Shown piece by piece: positions 51,404-59,741 of a DNA stretch of 64,000 nt. This stretch comes from PFL25 sp046260155. Its GTDB lineage: Bacteria > Chloroflexota > Anaerolineae > Anaerolineales > UBA4823. Location of the stretch: NCBI GenBank assembly GCA_046260155.1, contig JBJYXV010000013.1, forward strand, positions 1 to 64,000, given 5' to 3'. The position numbers and the translations under genes were made by a program. Position 1 is the stretch's first letter. Each line of letters opens with the position of its first letter. A model generated the notes under the pieces. The model saw only the letters and a list, made by a program, of their open reading frames with translations. It was not told where the DNA came from and searched no databases.

Positions 51404-52954
51404 ATGAGCATGAAATATTTGATCGGTGTTGATTTGGGTACCAGTTCGACCAAGGCTGCCCTGTTTCAAATCGATGGCAAAATGGTGGCTGAGTCAGCGG
51501 CGGATGTGCCGATCTACTACCCGGAACCTGGTGTTGTTGAACAGGAGAACGAAGATTTTTACCGCACAGCTGCGCAAACTGTTAAAAATTGTATCCGTGA
51601 GAGCGACATCGACCCGAAGGGGATCGTTGCCATCGCCTTTGACAGCCAAATGGCCGGAGTCGGTGCGGTTGATGAAAACTTTGAATCGGTCTCACGTTTT
51701 GATTCCTGGTTGGACATGCGCTGTGAGCCGTATATTAAATATTTAGAAGAAAATTTTGGGGAGCTGATCACCACCCTTACCGGCTGCCCGCCAACTTGCG
51801 ACCACGGTCCTAAAATCCTATGGTGGCAAAACGAGCGCCCTGAAGAATACCAGCAAATTGCTAAATTTATCATGCCCGGTGGTTATGTTGCCGGGAAAAT
51901 GGCAGGTTTGAAAGCAGATCAAGCATTTATCGATCACACCTATGTACATTTTTCGGCTTTGAGCAATGCTTTACAGGGTGATTGGTCTCAAGAAATTTGC
52001 GATCGGACCGGGGTCGATATGGATCGGCTGCCCCAGATCGTCGAACCCTGGCACGTTGTTGGCGAGGTAACAGCTCAAGCTGCTTCTGATTTTGGATTGG
52101 CTCCAGGTACCCTTATCGCAGCTGGATGTGGAGATACAGCTGCCGGCGCGCTGGGAGCGGGAATAGTAAAGGCTGGTATGCTTTTCGATACCGCGGGAAC
52201 CGCTTCGGTCCTGGCTGGCTGCACTGAGCAATTTGCACCTGATATTAAAAATCGGGCCTTGCTGACGATGCGCTCTGTTATTCCCGGGTTGTGGCATCCG
52301 CTTGCTTACATCGCTGGTGGGGGTCAGGCATTAACTTGGTTCCGAGATCAATTCTTTGACACCCATTACAGAGATTTGCACACAGAAGAAGAAATGTACA
52401 CACACATGGAAGAATTGGCAGAAAAAACTCCCCTGGGTGCGGATGGTCTGTATTTTTCACCCCATTTAACCGGTCGAATCTGTCCCGCAACACCTGAAAT
52501 GCGCGGTGCCTGGATAGGATTTTCTTTTTCACACAATCGTGGGCATTTCTATCGTGCCATCCTTGAATCCATAGCTTATGAATATGCTTATTACTTACAA
52601 ATCCTCAAAGAATTGATCCCCAGGTTGAACCTAACCGAAGCACGTGCGATCGGCGGTGGTGCGCGCAGTGGGTTTTGGAACCAGATCAAAGCAGACGTCC
52701 TGGATGTCCCTTATGTACGTTTAGATCGATCTGAATTTGGCACATGGGGCAGCGCAATGATTGCTGGCAAAGCAGCCGGAATATTCGACGATCTGGCTCA
52801 GGTTGCCTATGAACATGCGCAACCTGCAGGGCATCCGCTTCATCCAGATCGAGATCGCCATCAAAAGTACAGGAAACGAGTGGGCAACTATATCCAATTA
52901 CAAAAGATCCTGGCAAGCACTTTTCATGATTTTTCCAGCAGCAGGGTTAGTTAG
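51404..52954 (+). CDS. FGGY-family carbohydrate kinase (xylulokinase-like)
   Basis: 516 residues from the ATG at 51404, six bases after GTGAGG. ATPase phosphate-1 loop IGVDLGTSSTKAALFQ near the start, phosphate-2 GCGDTAAGALGAGIVKAGMLFDTAGTASVLAGC, and adenosine region RAIGGGARSGFWNQIKADVLDVPYVR. The region GIVAIAFDSQMAGVGAVDE holds the conserved sugar-contact residues. It phosphorylates a ketose or polyol, trapping it inside the cell. Xylulokinase-like overall, but FGGY substrates cannot be read by eye. The dehydrogenase gene follows after 14 bp. Confidence 0.92.
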   Translation: MSMKYLIGVDLGTSSTKAALFQIDGKMVAESAADVPIYYPEPGVVEQENEDFYRTAAQTVKNCIRESDIDPKGIVAIAFDSQMAGVGAVDENFESVSRFDSWLDMRCEPYIKYLEENFGELITTLTGCPPTCDHGPKILWWQNERPEEYQQIAKFIMPGGYVAGKMAGLKADQAFIDHTYVHFSALSNALQGDWSQEICDRTGVDMDRLPQIVEPWHVVGEVTAQAASDFGLAPGTLIAAGCGDTAAGALGAGIVKAGMLFDTAGTASVLAGCTEQFAPDIKNRALLTMRSVIPGLWHPLAYIAGGGQALTWFRDQFFDTHYRDLHTEEEMYTHMEELAEKTPLGADGLYFSPHLTGRICPATPEMRGAWIGFSFSHNRGHFYRAILESIAYEYAYYLQILKELIPRLNLTEARAIGGGARSGFWNQIKADVLDVPYVRLDRSEFGTWGSAMIAGKAAGIFDDLAQVAYEHAQPAGHPLHPDRDRHQKYRKRVGNYIQLQKILASTFHDFSSSRVS

Positions 52955-52968
52955 GAGATGAATATAAG

Positions 52969-54003
52969 ATGAAGGTTACCAAAATATGTGTTATCGGAGC
53001 AGGACGGGTGGGGAGACTCCACTCGGGCAATTTCCGCCGCTATATCCCTGGTGGAGAAGTGAATGCTCTGGTGGATACTGTTCCAGAAACTCTCGCGCAA
53101 ACAGGAAATGAGTTTGGAATTGAAAGTTTATACACCTCGCTTGAGCAAGCTCTGGATAAATCCGGGTTTGAGGCGGTTGTAATCACCACCCCAACACCAA
53201 CGCATAAGGAATTGGCTGTCATGGCTGCCGAGCATGGGAAGCATGTGTTTCTAGAGAAACCGATGGCGATGAATCTGAAACAATGTGACACGATTATTGA
53301 AGCATGTGAAAAGAACGGGGTGCACCTTCAACTGGGTTTCATGCGCCACTTTGATCCAGATTTCTCCCTAGCTTATGAACGAGTTCATGCAGGCGAGATT
53401 GGAGAACCAATGATGGTCAAATCATTGACCCATGGGCCGGGTTTACCGCCACCCTGGGCGCGTGATTTAAAAACATCGAATGGCAACCTTGCCGAAGTTA
53501 ACAGCCATGACCTAGACGCGACTCGTTGGTTTATGGAATCGAACCCCGCTCGAATTTATGTAGAAGTATCTAATTTCAAGGGAGCCGAGCGAGGTGTGGA
53601 AAGCGAGAATTTTTACGACACGATGATGGTCAACCTCAAGTTTGAATCTGGTGGCGTTGGCAGTATTTCTGGCGTTTGTCCGTGTGATTATGGTTACGAT
53701 GCCCGGATGGAAATCATCGGCAAGAAAGGGATCATGATCGTCGGTGAGTTAAGGGGGAAGGCGCTGACCGTGGGAATCGATCGCGAGACCGGGCTTGTTT
53801 CTCCGATTTTCAGCCGCTGGCCTGATCGATTCTACATGGCATATATCCATGAGATGGAGCATTTCGTCAAATCTATTCAGGACGATACGGAGCCTTTAGT
53901 CGGCGGTCAGGATGGTCGTTGGGCTGTAGCTGGTGTGTTGGCTGGCACGAAGTCTTTCTTAGAAGAGCGGCCCGTGCTCTTCAGCGAGGTGATGCAGGAG
54001 TAA
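52969..54003 (+). CDS. Gfo/Idh/MocA-family dehydrogenase 1 (inositol 2-dehydrogenase-like)
   Basis: 344 residues. N-terminal NAD(P) Rossmann GAGRVGRLHSGNF (10-22), the cofactor/catalytic FLEKPMAM motif near residue 95, and NSHDLDATRWFM near 185 with candidate catalytic Asp and His. MKVTKICVIGAGRVGRLH and FMRHFDPDFSLAYERVHAGEIGEPMMVKS resemble myo-inositol/scyllo-inositol dehydrogenases. It would oxidise a ring or chain hydroxyl to a ketone. It has GGAG behind the ATG and stops three bases before the alcohol dehydrogenase gene. Confidence 0.9.
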   Translation: MKVTKICVIGAGRVGRLHSGNFRRYIPGGEVNALVDTVPETLAQTGNEFGIESLYTSLEQALDKSGFEAVVITTPTPTHKELAVMAAEHGKHVFLEKPMAMNLKQCDTIIEACEKNGVHLQLGFMRHFDPDFSLAYERVHAGEIGEPMMVKSLTHGPGLPPPWARDLKTSNGNLAEVNSHDLDATRWFMESNPARIYVEVSNFKGAERGVESENFYDTMMVNLKFESGGVGSISGVCPCDYGYDARMEIIGKKGIMIVGELRGKALTVGIDRETGLVSPIFSRWPDRFYMAYIHEMEHFVKSIQDDTEPLVGGQDGRWAVAGVLAGTKSFLEERPVLFSEVMQE

Positions 54004-54006
54004 CAG

Positions 54007-55062
54007 ATGAAAGAAATGATGCAGGCTGCTGTCTACCATGGGCCTGATGATATCCGCATAGAACAGGTACCAGTACCTCAAATTGGCCAGGATGAGATTC
54101 TGGTCAGGGTATTGAGCGCCAATATATGCGGGACGGATTTGCGAATAATGCACGGTCACCACTCAAAATATCCTGAAGGCACCGTGCGCATCCCAGGTCA
54201 CGAGATGGCCGGTAAAGTCGTCAAAGTGGGTGAAAAACTCCAAAAATACCAGGTAGGTGATCACGTTTTTATCGCCCCGAATATGGGCGATGGAGACAGC
54301 CGGGAGACCATCTCCGGAAACAACAACCTGGATCCAAACTTCCGTGCAATTGGCATTAACCTGGATGGAGCGTTTGCCGAGTATATGCGTGTACCGGCCG
54401 AGGCAATCCGCCAGGGGAATGTGATGCAAATTTCCCCGGATGAAGATCCCTCCATCGCTGCGCTGATCGAGCCACTGGCTTGCGTTGTGCGTGGTCAGAA
54501 TGCGGTGAATGTTCACAGTGGTGATATTGTGGTGGTGATGGGCGCAGGTCCGATTGGTGTGCTGCACATGCTCGTGGCAAAAGCGCGTGGTGCAGGATGC
54601 GTATTGGTCAGTGAGCCATTGGAATTCCGCCGGGACCAGGCTTTGGAGATGGGGGCAGATCGCGTGGTTGATCCGGTCAATGAAAACTTGTCATCGGTGG
54701 TACAGGAGATCAGCGCAGGCCGGGGAGCAGACGTAATCATTGTTGCAGCGCCCTCAAAAATCGCCCAGGAATCAGCTCTTCAGATCGCAGCCACTTGGGG
54801 ACGGATCAACTTTTTTGGCGGTTTGCCTAAAGATGACTCTTTGATCCACTTTGATTCCAATCTAGTTCATTATAAAGAATTGCTGGTCACCGGTACAACC
54901 GCCTGCTCAACCTACGATTGTTTGCAGGCCGCTGATCTGGTCAGATCAGGACGCATTGAACTCGGAAAATTGGTGACCGAGCGCTTCCCATTATCTGAAG
55001 TTAATCGAGCCTTCGCGGCTGCGGAAAATGGAACCAACCTGCGAGTTTCATTGATTCCATGA
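54007..55062 (+). CDS. Medium-chain zinc dehydrogenase (sorbitol/threonine-dehydrogenase type) lacking the structural-zinc cysteines
   Basis: 351 residues. Catalytic zinc site: Cys41 (ANICGTDL), His65-Glu66 (PGHEMAG) and Glu in LIEPLACVV. NAD loop VVMGAGPIGVLHMLVAKARGAG. The lobe that normally binds a structural zinc (expected as C-x2-C-x2-C-x7-C) reads PNMGDGDSRETISGNNNLDPNFRAIG (about 91-116) with no cysteine at all. It probably oxidises a polyol secondary alcohol to a ketose (inference). Translationally close to the Gfo/Idh/MocA gene before it. A 140-bp gap follows. Confidence 0.88.
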   Translation: MKEMMQAAVYHGPDDIRIEQVPVPQIGQDEILVRVLSANICGTDLRIMHGHHSKYPEGTVRIPGHEMAGKVVKVGEKLQKYQVGDHVFIAPNMGDGDSRETISGNNNLDPNFRAIGINLDGAFAEYMRVPAEAIRQGNVMQISPDEDPSIAALIEPLACVVRGQNAVNVHSGDIVVVMGAGPIGVLHMLVAKARGAGCVLVSEPLEFRRDQALEMGADRVVDPVNENLSSVVQEISAGRGADVIIVAAPSKIAQESALQIAATWGRINFFGGLPKDDSLIHFDSNLVHYKELLVTGTTACSTYDCLQAADLVRSGRIELGKLVTERFPLSEVNRAFAAAENGTNLRVSLIP

Positions 55063-55202
55063 CTCAGAACTGGCCGAAGAAGCACTTTTCGATGAATTAT
55101 TTGCCGGAAGAAATGGCCATCCGAATCTGATCACAAAACCTGGATATTTTCAATTGGTTCCCTTCAAATGACACATATTTCAGAATCAAGGAGAAAGGAT
55201 CA

Positions 55203-55790
55203 ATGAGGGAAGCACCCTTTTCATTCAACATACAGGCACCGGATTATATACCCAGTGAATTTGACAATCACATCCAGCGAAACCTCAGCAGCATGAAAGG
55301 TCAATATCTCAACCAGGATGCATATCGGGAGATGCTGTCCCAGGATGATATTCTGCTTTACCAGGTGTACGAGCTTAAGCGCCCTGAGATTGAAGGTGAA
55401 CTGCTGCATGGCATTTCCATCGTCCATCCCGGAAAAGTTGGCGATGAATATTTTATGACCAAGGGACATTTCCACACTGTATTGGAAACCGCAGAGGTTT
55501 ATTTCACCTTGAAAGGCCATGGTTTTATGGTGATGGAAACTCCTGAAGGTGATTGTGTGGTTGAAGAGCTGGCATCAGGAAAAGTTCTCTACGTGCCGCC
55601 CCGCTGGGCGCACCGTTCGGTTAATGTCAGCCCAGAAGAAGACCTGGTGATGTTCTTCGTTTACCCCGGCAATGCTGGCCACGATTACGGTACGATTGAA
55701 ATTCAAGGCTTCAAGAAACTGGTTGTCGAGAAAGATGGGAAGCCAGATATCGTGGATAACCCGCGCTGGACGCATCCGGAGGGGAAATGA
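55203..55790 (+). CDS. Cupin-type glucose-6-phosphate isomerase-like protein
   Basis: 195 residues. A single cupin with metal ligands His89, His91 and Glu98 in KGHFHTVLETAEVYF, and His137 in PRWAHRSVNV, the arrangement of the archaeal phosphoglucose isomerase family (PF06560). YELKRPEIEGELLHGISIVHPGKVGDEYFMTKGHFH fits that family well. These proteins interconvert glucose 6-phosphate and fructose 6-phosphate; in this catabolic setting it may act on a related aldose/ketose phosphate or keto-sugar. AAGGAGAAAGG gives a strong ribosome site. The next gene overlaps it by four bases. Confidence 0.88.
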   Translation: MREAPFSFNIQAPDYIPSEFDNHIQRNLSSMKGQYLNQDAYREMLSQDDILLYQVYELKRPEIEGELLHGISIVHPGKVGDEYFMTKGHFHTVLETAEVYFTLKGHGFMVMETPEGDCVVEELASGKVLYVPPRWAHRSVNVSPEEDLVMFFVYPGNAGHDYGTIEIQGFKKLVVEKDGKPDIVDNPRWTHPEGK

Positions 55791-56755
55791 GCAGCCTGTC
55801 GGGGAGTAAGGTACTTGTCACGGCCACCTCCTACGCCTCCCAGGACGAACGCCTGCGGACAGTACTGGAGGAAAAAGTTGGGGAGGTCGTCTACAACACC
55901 ACCGGTAGACCGCTCTCATCCTCCCAACTGCAGGAATTGCTTCCAAACGTGGATGGCATGATCGCTGGATTGGACGAGATTGATGCTGCCGCATTGGCAT
56001 CCGCAAACAAACTGAAAGTTGTTGCTCGTTATGGGGTCGGCTACGATAATGTCGATCTGGAGGCCGCCAGGCTGAACCATGTCACAGTGACCAATACCCC
56101 AGGCGCGAACTCAAAATCTGTTGCTGAGCTTACCATCACGCTGATATTAAACTTGCTGCGCCCGGTGATATCCGCTGCTCAAAAGACAAAGCAAGGCGAG
56201 TGGCCCCGCTTCAAAGGAATTTCGTTACAAGGGAAAACGGTTGGCCTGGTGGGATGTGGAGCAATTGGTAAGGACACTGCTCGGAAGCTGGCTGGATTTG
56301 ATTGTGAAATACTGGCTTTTGATATTGATGAGGATAAAATCTTCGCTTCAGAATATGGCGTCCGCTATGTTCCGTTGGAAGCACTGCTTGCCGAATCCGA
56401 TATTGTGTCTTTACACCTGCCCGGTATTCCCGAAACATCCGGGCTGGTAAATTTGGATTTCATTGGGAAAATGAAACCCGGCTCCTTTTTGATAAATACA
56501 GCTCGTGGTGATCTGCTGGATGAAGATGCCCTGGCCGATGCACTGCGATCAGGCTATTTGCGAGGTGCCGCGGTAGATGTGTTCAAGCAAGAACCTCCAG
56601 ATGCAGATAACCCGCTGCTGCACCTAGATCAAGTAATCGTGACACCTCATATGGGATCACACTCTGATTCTGCGACAAACGCGATGGGCTGGATGGCTTT
56701 GGAGGAATGCCTGGCAGTATTGCAGGGCAAGGAACCAAAATACCGTATTGTATGA
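55787..56755 (+). CDS. D-isomer-specific 2-hydroxyacid dehydrogenase (phosphoglycerate dehydrogenase-like)
   Basis: 322 residues. Nucleotide-binding GLVGCGAIGKDTARKLAGF (153-171), and the catalytic set Arg240 (INTARGDLLDEDAL), Glu269 (FKQEPPD) and His288 (VTPHMGSHS). The N-terminal half has KVVARYGVGYDNVDLEAA, a standard substrate-side motif. It reduces or oxidises a 2-keto/2-hydroxy acid with NAD(P)H. No ACT or serine-pathway domain is present, so it is not a typical housekeeping SerA. ATGA overlap with the cupin gene means coupled translation. The aldolase gene follows after 12 bp. Confidence 0.92.
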   Translation: MSSLSGSKVLVTATSYASQDERLRTVLEEKVGEVVYNTTGRPLSSSQLQELLPNVDGMIAGLDEIDAAALASANKLKVVARYGVGYDNVDLEAARLNHVTVTNTPGANSKSVAELTITLILNLLRPVISAAQKTKQGEWPRFKGISLQGKTVGLVGCGAIGKDTARKLAGFDCEILAFDIDEDKIFASEYGVRYVPLEALLAESDIVSLHLPGIPETSGLVNLDFIGKMKPGSFLINTARGDLLDEDALADALRSGYLRGAAVDVFKQEPPDADNPLLHLDQVIVTPHMGSHSDSATNAMGWMALEECLAVLQGKEPKYRIV

Positions 56756-56767
56756 AGGCAGGAGTTC

Positions 56768-57427
56768 ATGGAAAAAGAGAGCATATTACAAAAAATTGAG
56801 CAATTAGGGGTTTTGGCTGTCTTGCGGGGACCTTCCCCGGATCTGACATTAAAAATGGTCGCAGCTCTTATCGAAGGCGGGGTTACAGGGATCGAGATCA
56901 CTTACACCACGCCCAATGCGGCAGAGGTCGTCCGTTCTCTGGATCAAGAGTTTGGTTCAGAAATAATGCTCGGTATGGGAACGCTTACTATGCCCGAGCA
57001 GGTGGAGGAAGCAGTAGATGCTGGAGCAAGATTCCTGGTCAGTCCGCATACCGAGGAAATGTTGGCGAAGAAAATGGCCGGCTGTGGCTTGCCGGTAATG
57101 ATCGGCGCATTGACGCCTTCGGAGGTGATGCGGGCCAGGGCTTACGGCAGCGATGTAGTCAAGATTTTTCCTGGCTCATTGGGTGGCCCGGCTTATATGA
57201 AAGCCCTCAAAGGTCCCTTTCCCGATATTCCGATGATGCCCACAGGAGGCGTGAACGAAAATAACCTGGGAGATTGGTTCTCGGCCGGCGCATTTGCGGT
57301 TGGAGCTGGGAGCAACCTTTGTCCTAAGGAGCTTGCAATGGCTGGTAAGTTTGGGGAGATCACCGCGATTGCAAAAAAATTTATATCCGCAGTACACACA
57401 GCACGCAATAACATCAAAAAAGGTTAA
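56768..57427 (+). CDS. KDPG/KHG-family aldolase (2-dehydro-3-deoxy-phosphogluconate aldolase-like)
   Basis: 219 residues. Schiff-base Lys132 in SDVVKIFPGSLGGPAYMKALKGPFP, Glu43 in TGIEITYTTP, an Arg20 in AVLRGPSP, and LGMGTLTMPEQVEEAVDAGARFLVSPH and PTGGVNENNLGDWFSAGAFAVGAGSNL, all as in Eda. It splits a 2-keto-3-deoxy (phospho) sugar acid into pyruvate and an aldehyde, or glyoxylate from 4-hydroxy-2-oxoglutarate. No 6-phosphogluconate or aldonate dehydratase is encoded in the window, so the feeding step is missing or unusual. One base separates it from the next gene. Confidence 0.92.
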   Translation: MEKESILQKIEQLGVLAVLRGPSPDLTLKMVAALIEGGVTGIEITYTTPNAAEVVRSLDQEFGSEIMLGMGTLTMPEQVEEAVDAGARFLVSPHTEEMLAKKMAGCGLPVMIGALTPSEVMRARAYGSDVVKIFPGSLGGPAYMKALKGPFPDIPMMPTGGVNENNLGDWFSAGAFAVGAGSNLCPKELAMAGKFGEITAIAKKFISAVHTARNNIKKG

Positions 57428-57428
57428 A

Positions 57429-58376
57429 ATGGATTACAACATAATCAACAAGACTGTTCCAACTTTTTATTTCATTGGTGTAACCACGGGAAAATCTTCA
57501 ATCAACAAGGTCTTCCCTTTATGGATGGAGGTCCTTGGAAAACCCGAGGTCATCCTGGAAGGCATTGACCACGCCATCCATGATAAGCCTGAAAATTACC
57601 GCAAGTCTGTCGCTCAAATAAAAAATGACCCTTTTTCCCTGGGTGCATTAGTAACCACCCATAAAATGGATGTTTATTCAGCCGCGCATGATATGTTTAT
57701 CTATTTAGATCCATATGCGAAGGTAACAGCTGAACTATCCTGCATCTCGAAAAGGAACGGTGAGCTGCGCGGGCATGCCAAGGATCCAATTACAGCGGGG
57801 CTCAGTTTAGAAGCAATCATTGATCCAGGCTATTTTGGGATGACAGGCGGGCATATTCTATGTCTTGGCGCTGGTGGTTCGGCTGTGGCGACTTTACTGT
57901 ACCTGATTAATAAAGAACAACCAGCAGATCGTCCAGAGAAATTTATTGCGGTCAATCGATCGCCTGGCAAACTGGACCATATGCGTGAAATGGTAGCACA
58001 GTTTGATACCGATATTGAAGTGGAATATGTCCATAACAGCGATCCCAGCAAGAATGATGAGCTGATGGCGCAGCTGCCAAATTACAGTATCGTGATCAAC
58101 GCGACCGGCATGGGCAAAGATACCCCCGGTTCACCACTTACCGATGCGGGAATCTTCCCTCTAAATGGAATTGCCTGGGAATTCAATTACCGCGGCGAGC
58201 TGGATTTCATGCATCAGGCATTGGCACAGGTTGGTACCCGCAATTTGAAGGTTGAAGATGGTTGGGTGTACTTCCTGCATGGATGGTCTCAAGTGATCGC
58301 CGAAGTTCTACACATTGACCTGACCCCAGAACTCTTTAAAGAGCTGGATCAAGCAGCCAGCAGTGTGCGAGCCTAG
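57429..58376 (+). CDS. Divergent shikimate/quinate dehydrogenase-like protein
   Basis: 315 residues from the ATG at 57429, just after the aldolase stop; a longer frame that overlaps the aldolase is not credible. The shikimate-dehydrogenase fold is visible: Lys79 in ALVTTHKMDVY (the catalytic Lys of V-T-x-P-x-K), Asp119 in KDPITAGL, the NADP loop CLGAGGSAVATLLYL (145-159) and VINATGMGKDT. The substrate-binding N-terminal motif is FIGVTTGKSSINKVFPLW instead of the usual G-x-P-x-x-H-S-x-S-P, so shikimate itself is unlikely. It may reduce another cyclic or polyhydroxy ketone. It belongs to the tight run of genes from the cupin onward. Confidence 0.8.
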   Translation: MDYNIINKTVPTFYFIGVTTGKSSINKVFPLWMEVLGKPEVILEGIDHAIHDKPENYRKSVAQIKNDPFSLGALVTTHKMDVYSAAHDMFIYLDPYAKVTAELSCISKRNGELRGHAKDPITAGLSLEAIIDPGYFGMTGGHILCLGAGGSAVATLLYLINKEQPADRPEKFIAVNRSPGKLDHMREMVAQFDTDIEVEYVHNSDPSKNDELMAQLPNYSIVINATGMGKDTPGSPLTDAGIFPLNGIAWEFNYRGELDFMHQALAQVGTRNLKVEDGWVYFLHGWSQVIAEVLHIDLTPELFKELDQAASSVRA

Positions 58377-58402
58377 ATCTTCAAATAAGCCAGGAGGCTG
58401 AT

Positions 58403-59734
58403 ATGCGTTCAAAAGTAACCCCTTTGTATTTTAAAAAAGGGCGGAACGAAGATTTTGATATCCAGTTGAATCTGCTTAAAGAAATTCTGGCGGATGATGT
58501 TGAGTTTTTGGAGGAGCTACCCCTGGGAGAACCGGTACCATCAGACTCCGATGCAGTGCTCTTTCCCCAGATTCTCGGCGCAGCGTATGGCCAGCTCGAT
58601 GATTTTAAAGCGATAGATGTTCCCATCTTGATCATTACAACCGAATTCGGCACGATGGCAATGTGGGATTGGGAGGTGATCAAGTATCTCGAGTCCGAGG
58701 GTGTTGAAGTGATCGCTCCCTATAACATGGCCCAGACCAAGAATCTGGCCCGATCGCTGGCTATCAAGCGAGATCTGAAATCATCAAAGTTTGTGGTTTT
58801 TCAGGATCAACCTGCCGTGGGAGGCTTTCAACCCGAAATATTCAAACGCTTTTATTGGTACATGGATGAGTGCACTCAGCGCATGTTCAACAAGTTTGGG
58901 ATCACAATCGAAGAACAAAGCTTTGAAAAATTGGGTGCTGAAGCCAAAATGCTCCCAGATGTCGCAGCTGAAGAGGTTTGGGAAATTTGGGGCGACCATT
59001 TGCCGCTGGGTAATGTCAGCGTAAAACAGCGTAATAGCGCTTTGAAAGTATATTTGAAGTTAAAGGATGCACTGCAAGCCGATTCGTCGATTAAAGGAAT
59101 GGGTATTAATTGTTTGAACGAATCCCATTTCTCGGATACGACTCCATGTCTTGCCTGGAACATGTTGTACGAAGAAAAGAAGCTGATCTGGGGTTGTGAG
59201 GGCGATACCATCACGATGCTGACCAAGTACCTCTTGAACAAGTCGCTTGATGTGCCGATCATGATGACCAATATGTACCCGTTCTTGATGGGAGATGCTG
59301 CTTTGAAACATGAGCGTATCCCTTATTTCCCTGAAGTCAAGGGAAATCCGGATAATTACATCTTGGCAGCCCACTGTGGGTATTTTGGCGTGGTCCCTCA
59401 ATCTTTTGCTACCGATTGGAAAGTGGAATCCAAAGTTCTGGCGATTGTTGATGATAATGCAATTGCACTCGATGCACGATTTCCTGAAGGGCCAATAACC
59501 CTGGCAAAGCTGCACCCAACATTGGAAACAATGTCGGTGATTGAAGGTGAAATTGAGAAGTACGAGCAGTATGAAAATTCAGATTGCCTGAATGGCGCAG
59601 TAATCCGCGTCAGCGATGGCCATCAACTGGTCAGTTCCTTATCCTCTCACCACTACCTGATCCTTACAGGACACCGTCTGGCCGAAATCCGGCAGATAGC
59701 CAAGGTTTTTGATTTCGATGTAGAAGCATTTTGA
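58403..59734 (+). CDS. L-fucose/L-arabinose isomerase-like protein
   Basis: 443 residues. INCLNESHFSDTTPCLAWNMLYEEKKLIWGCEGDTITMLTKYLL resembles the metal-binding heart of FucI/AraA (Glu, and the C-E-x-D motif), followed by LDARFPEGPITLAKLHP, which is the region 'gpvT(l)arl' of fucose-isomerase C-terminal domains. The C-terminal YLILTGH region fits too. These enzymes convert an aldose to a ketose. Length is a little short for FucI (about 590) and close to the 450-500 residues of the FucI-like/YfjB subgroup. The substrate could be any deoxy- or pentose-type sugar. Between the shikimate-DH-like gene (26 bp) and the UroD-like gene (7 bp). Confidence 0.75.
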   Translation: MRSKVTPLYFKKGRNEDFDIQLNLLKEILADDVEFLEELPLGEPVPSDSDAVLFPQILGAAYGQLDDFKAIDVPILIITTEFGTMAMWDWEVIKYLESEGVEVIAPYNMAQTKNLARSLAIKRDLKSSKFVVFQDQPAVGGFQPEIFKRFYWYMDECTQRMFNKFGITIEEQSFEKLGAEAKMLPDVAAEEVWEIWGDHLPLGNVSVKQRNSALKVYLKLKDALQADSSIKGMGINCLNESHFSDTTPCLAWNMLYEEKKLIWGCEGDTITMLTKYLLNKSLDVPIMMTNMYPFLMGDAALKHERIPYFPEVKGNPDNYILAAHCGYFGVVPQSFATDWKVESKVLAIVDDNAIALDARFPEGPITLAKLHPTLETMSVIEGEIEKYEQYENSDCLNGAVIRVSDGHQLVSSLSSHHYLILTGHRLAEIRQIAKVFDFDVEAF

Positions 59735-59741
59735 GAATCAG

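Noticed and set aside
57294..57428. Longer start for the shikimate-DH-like gene overlapping the aldolase
   Set aside because: The 45 extra residues are an out-of-frame reading of the aldolase gene; the ATG at 57429 gives the family start.
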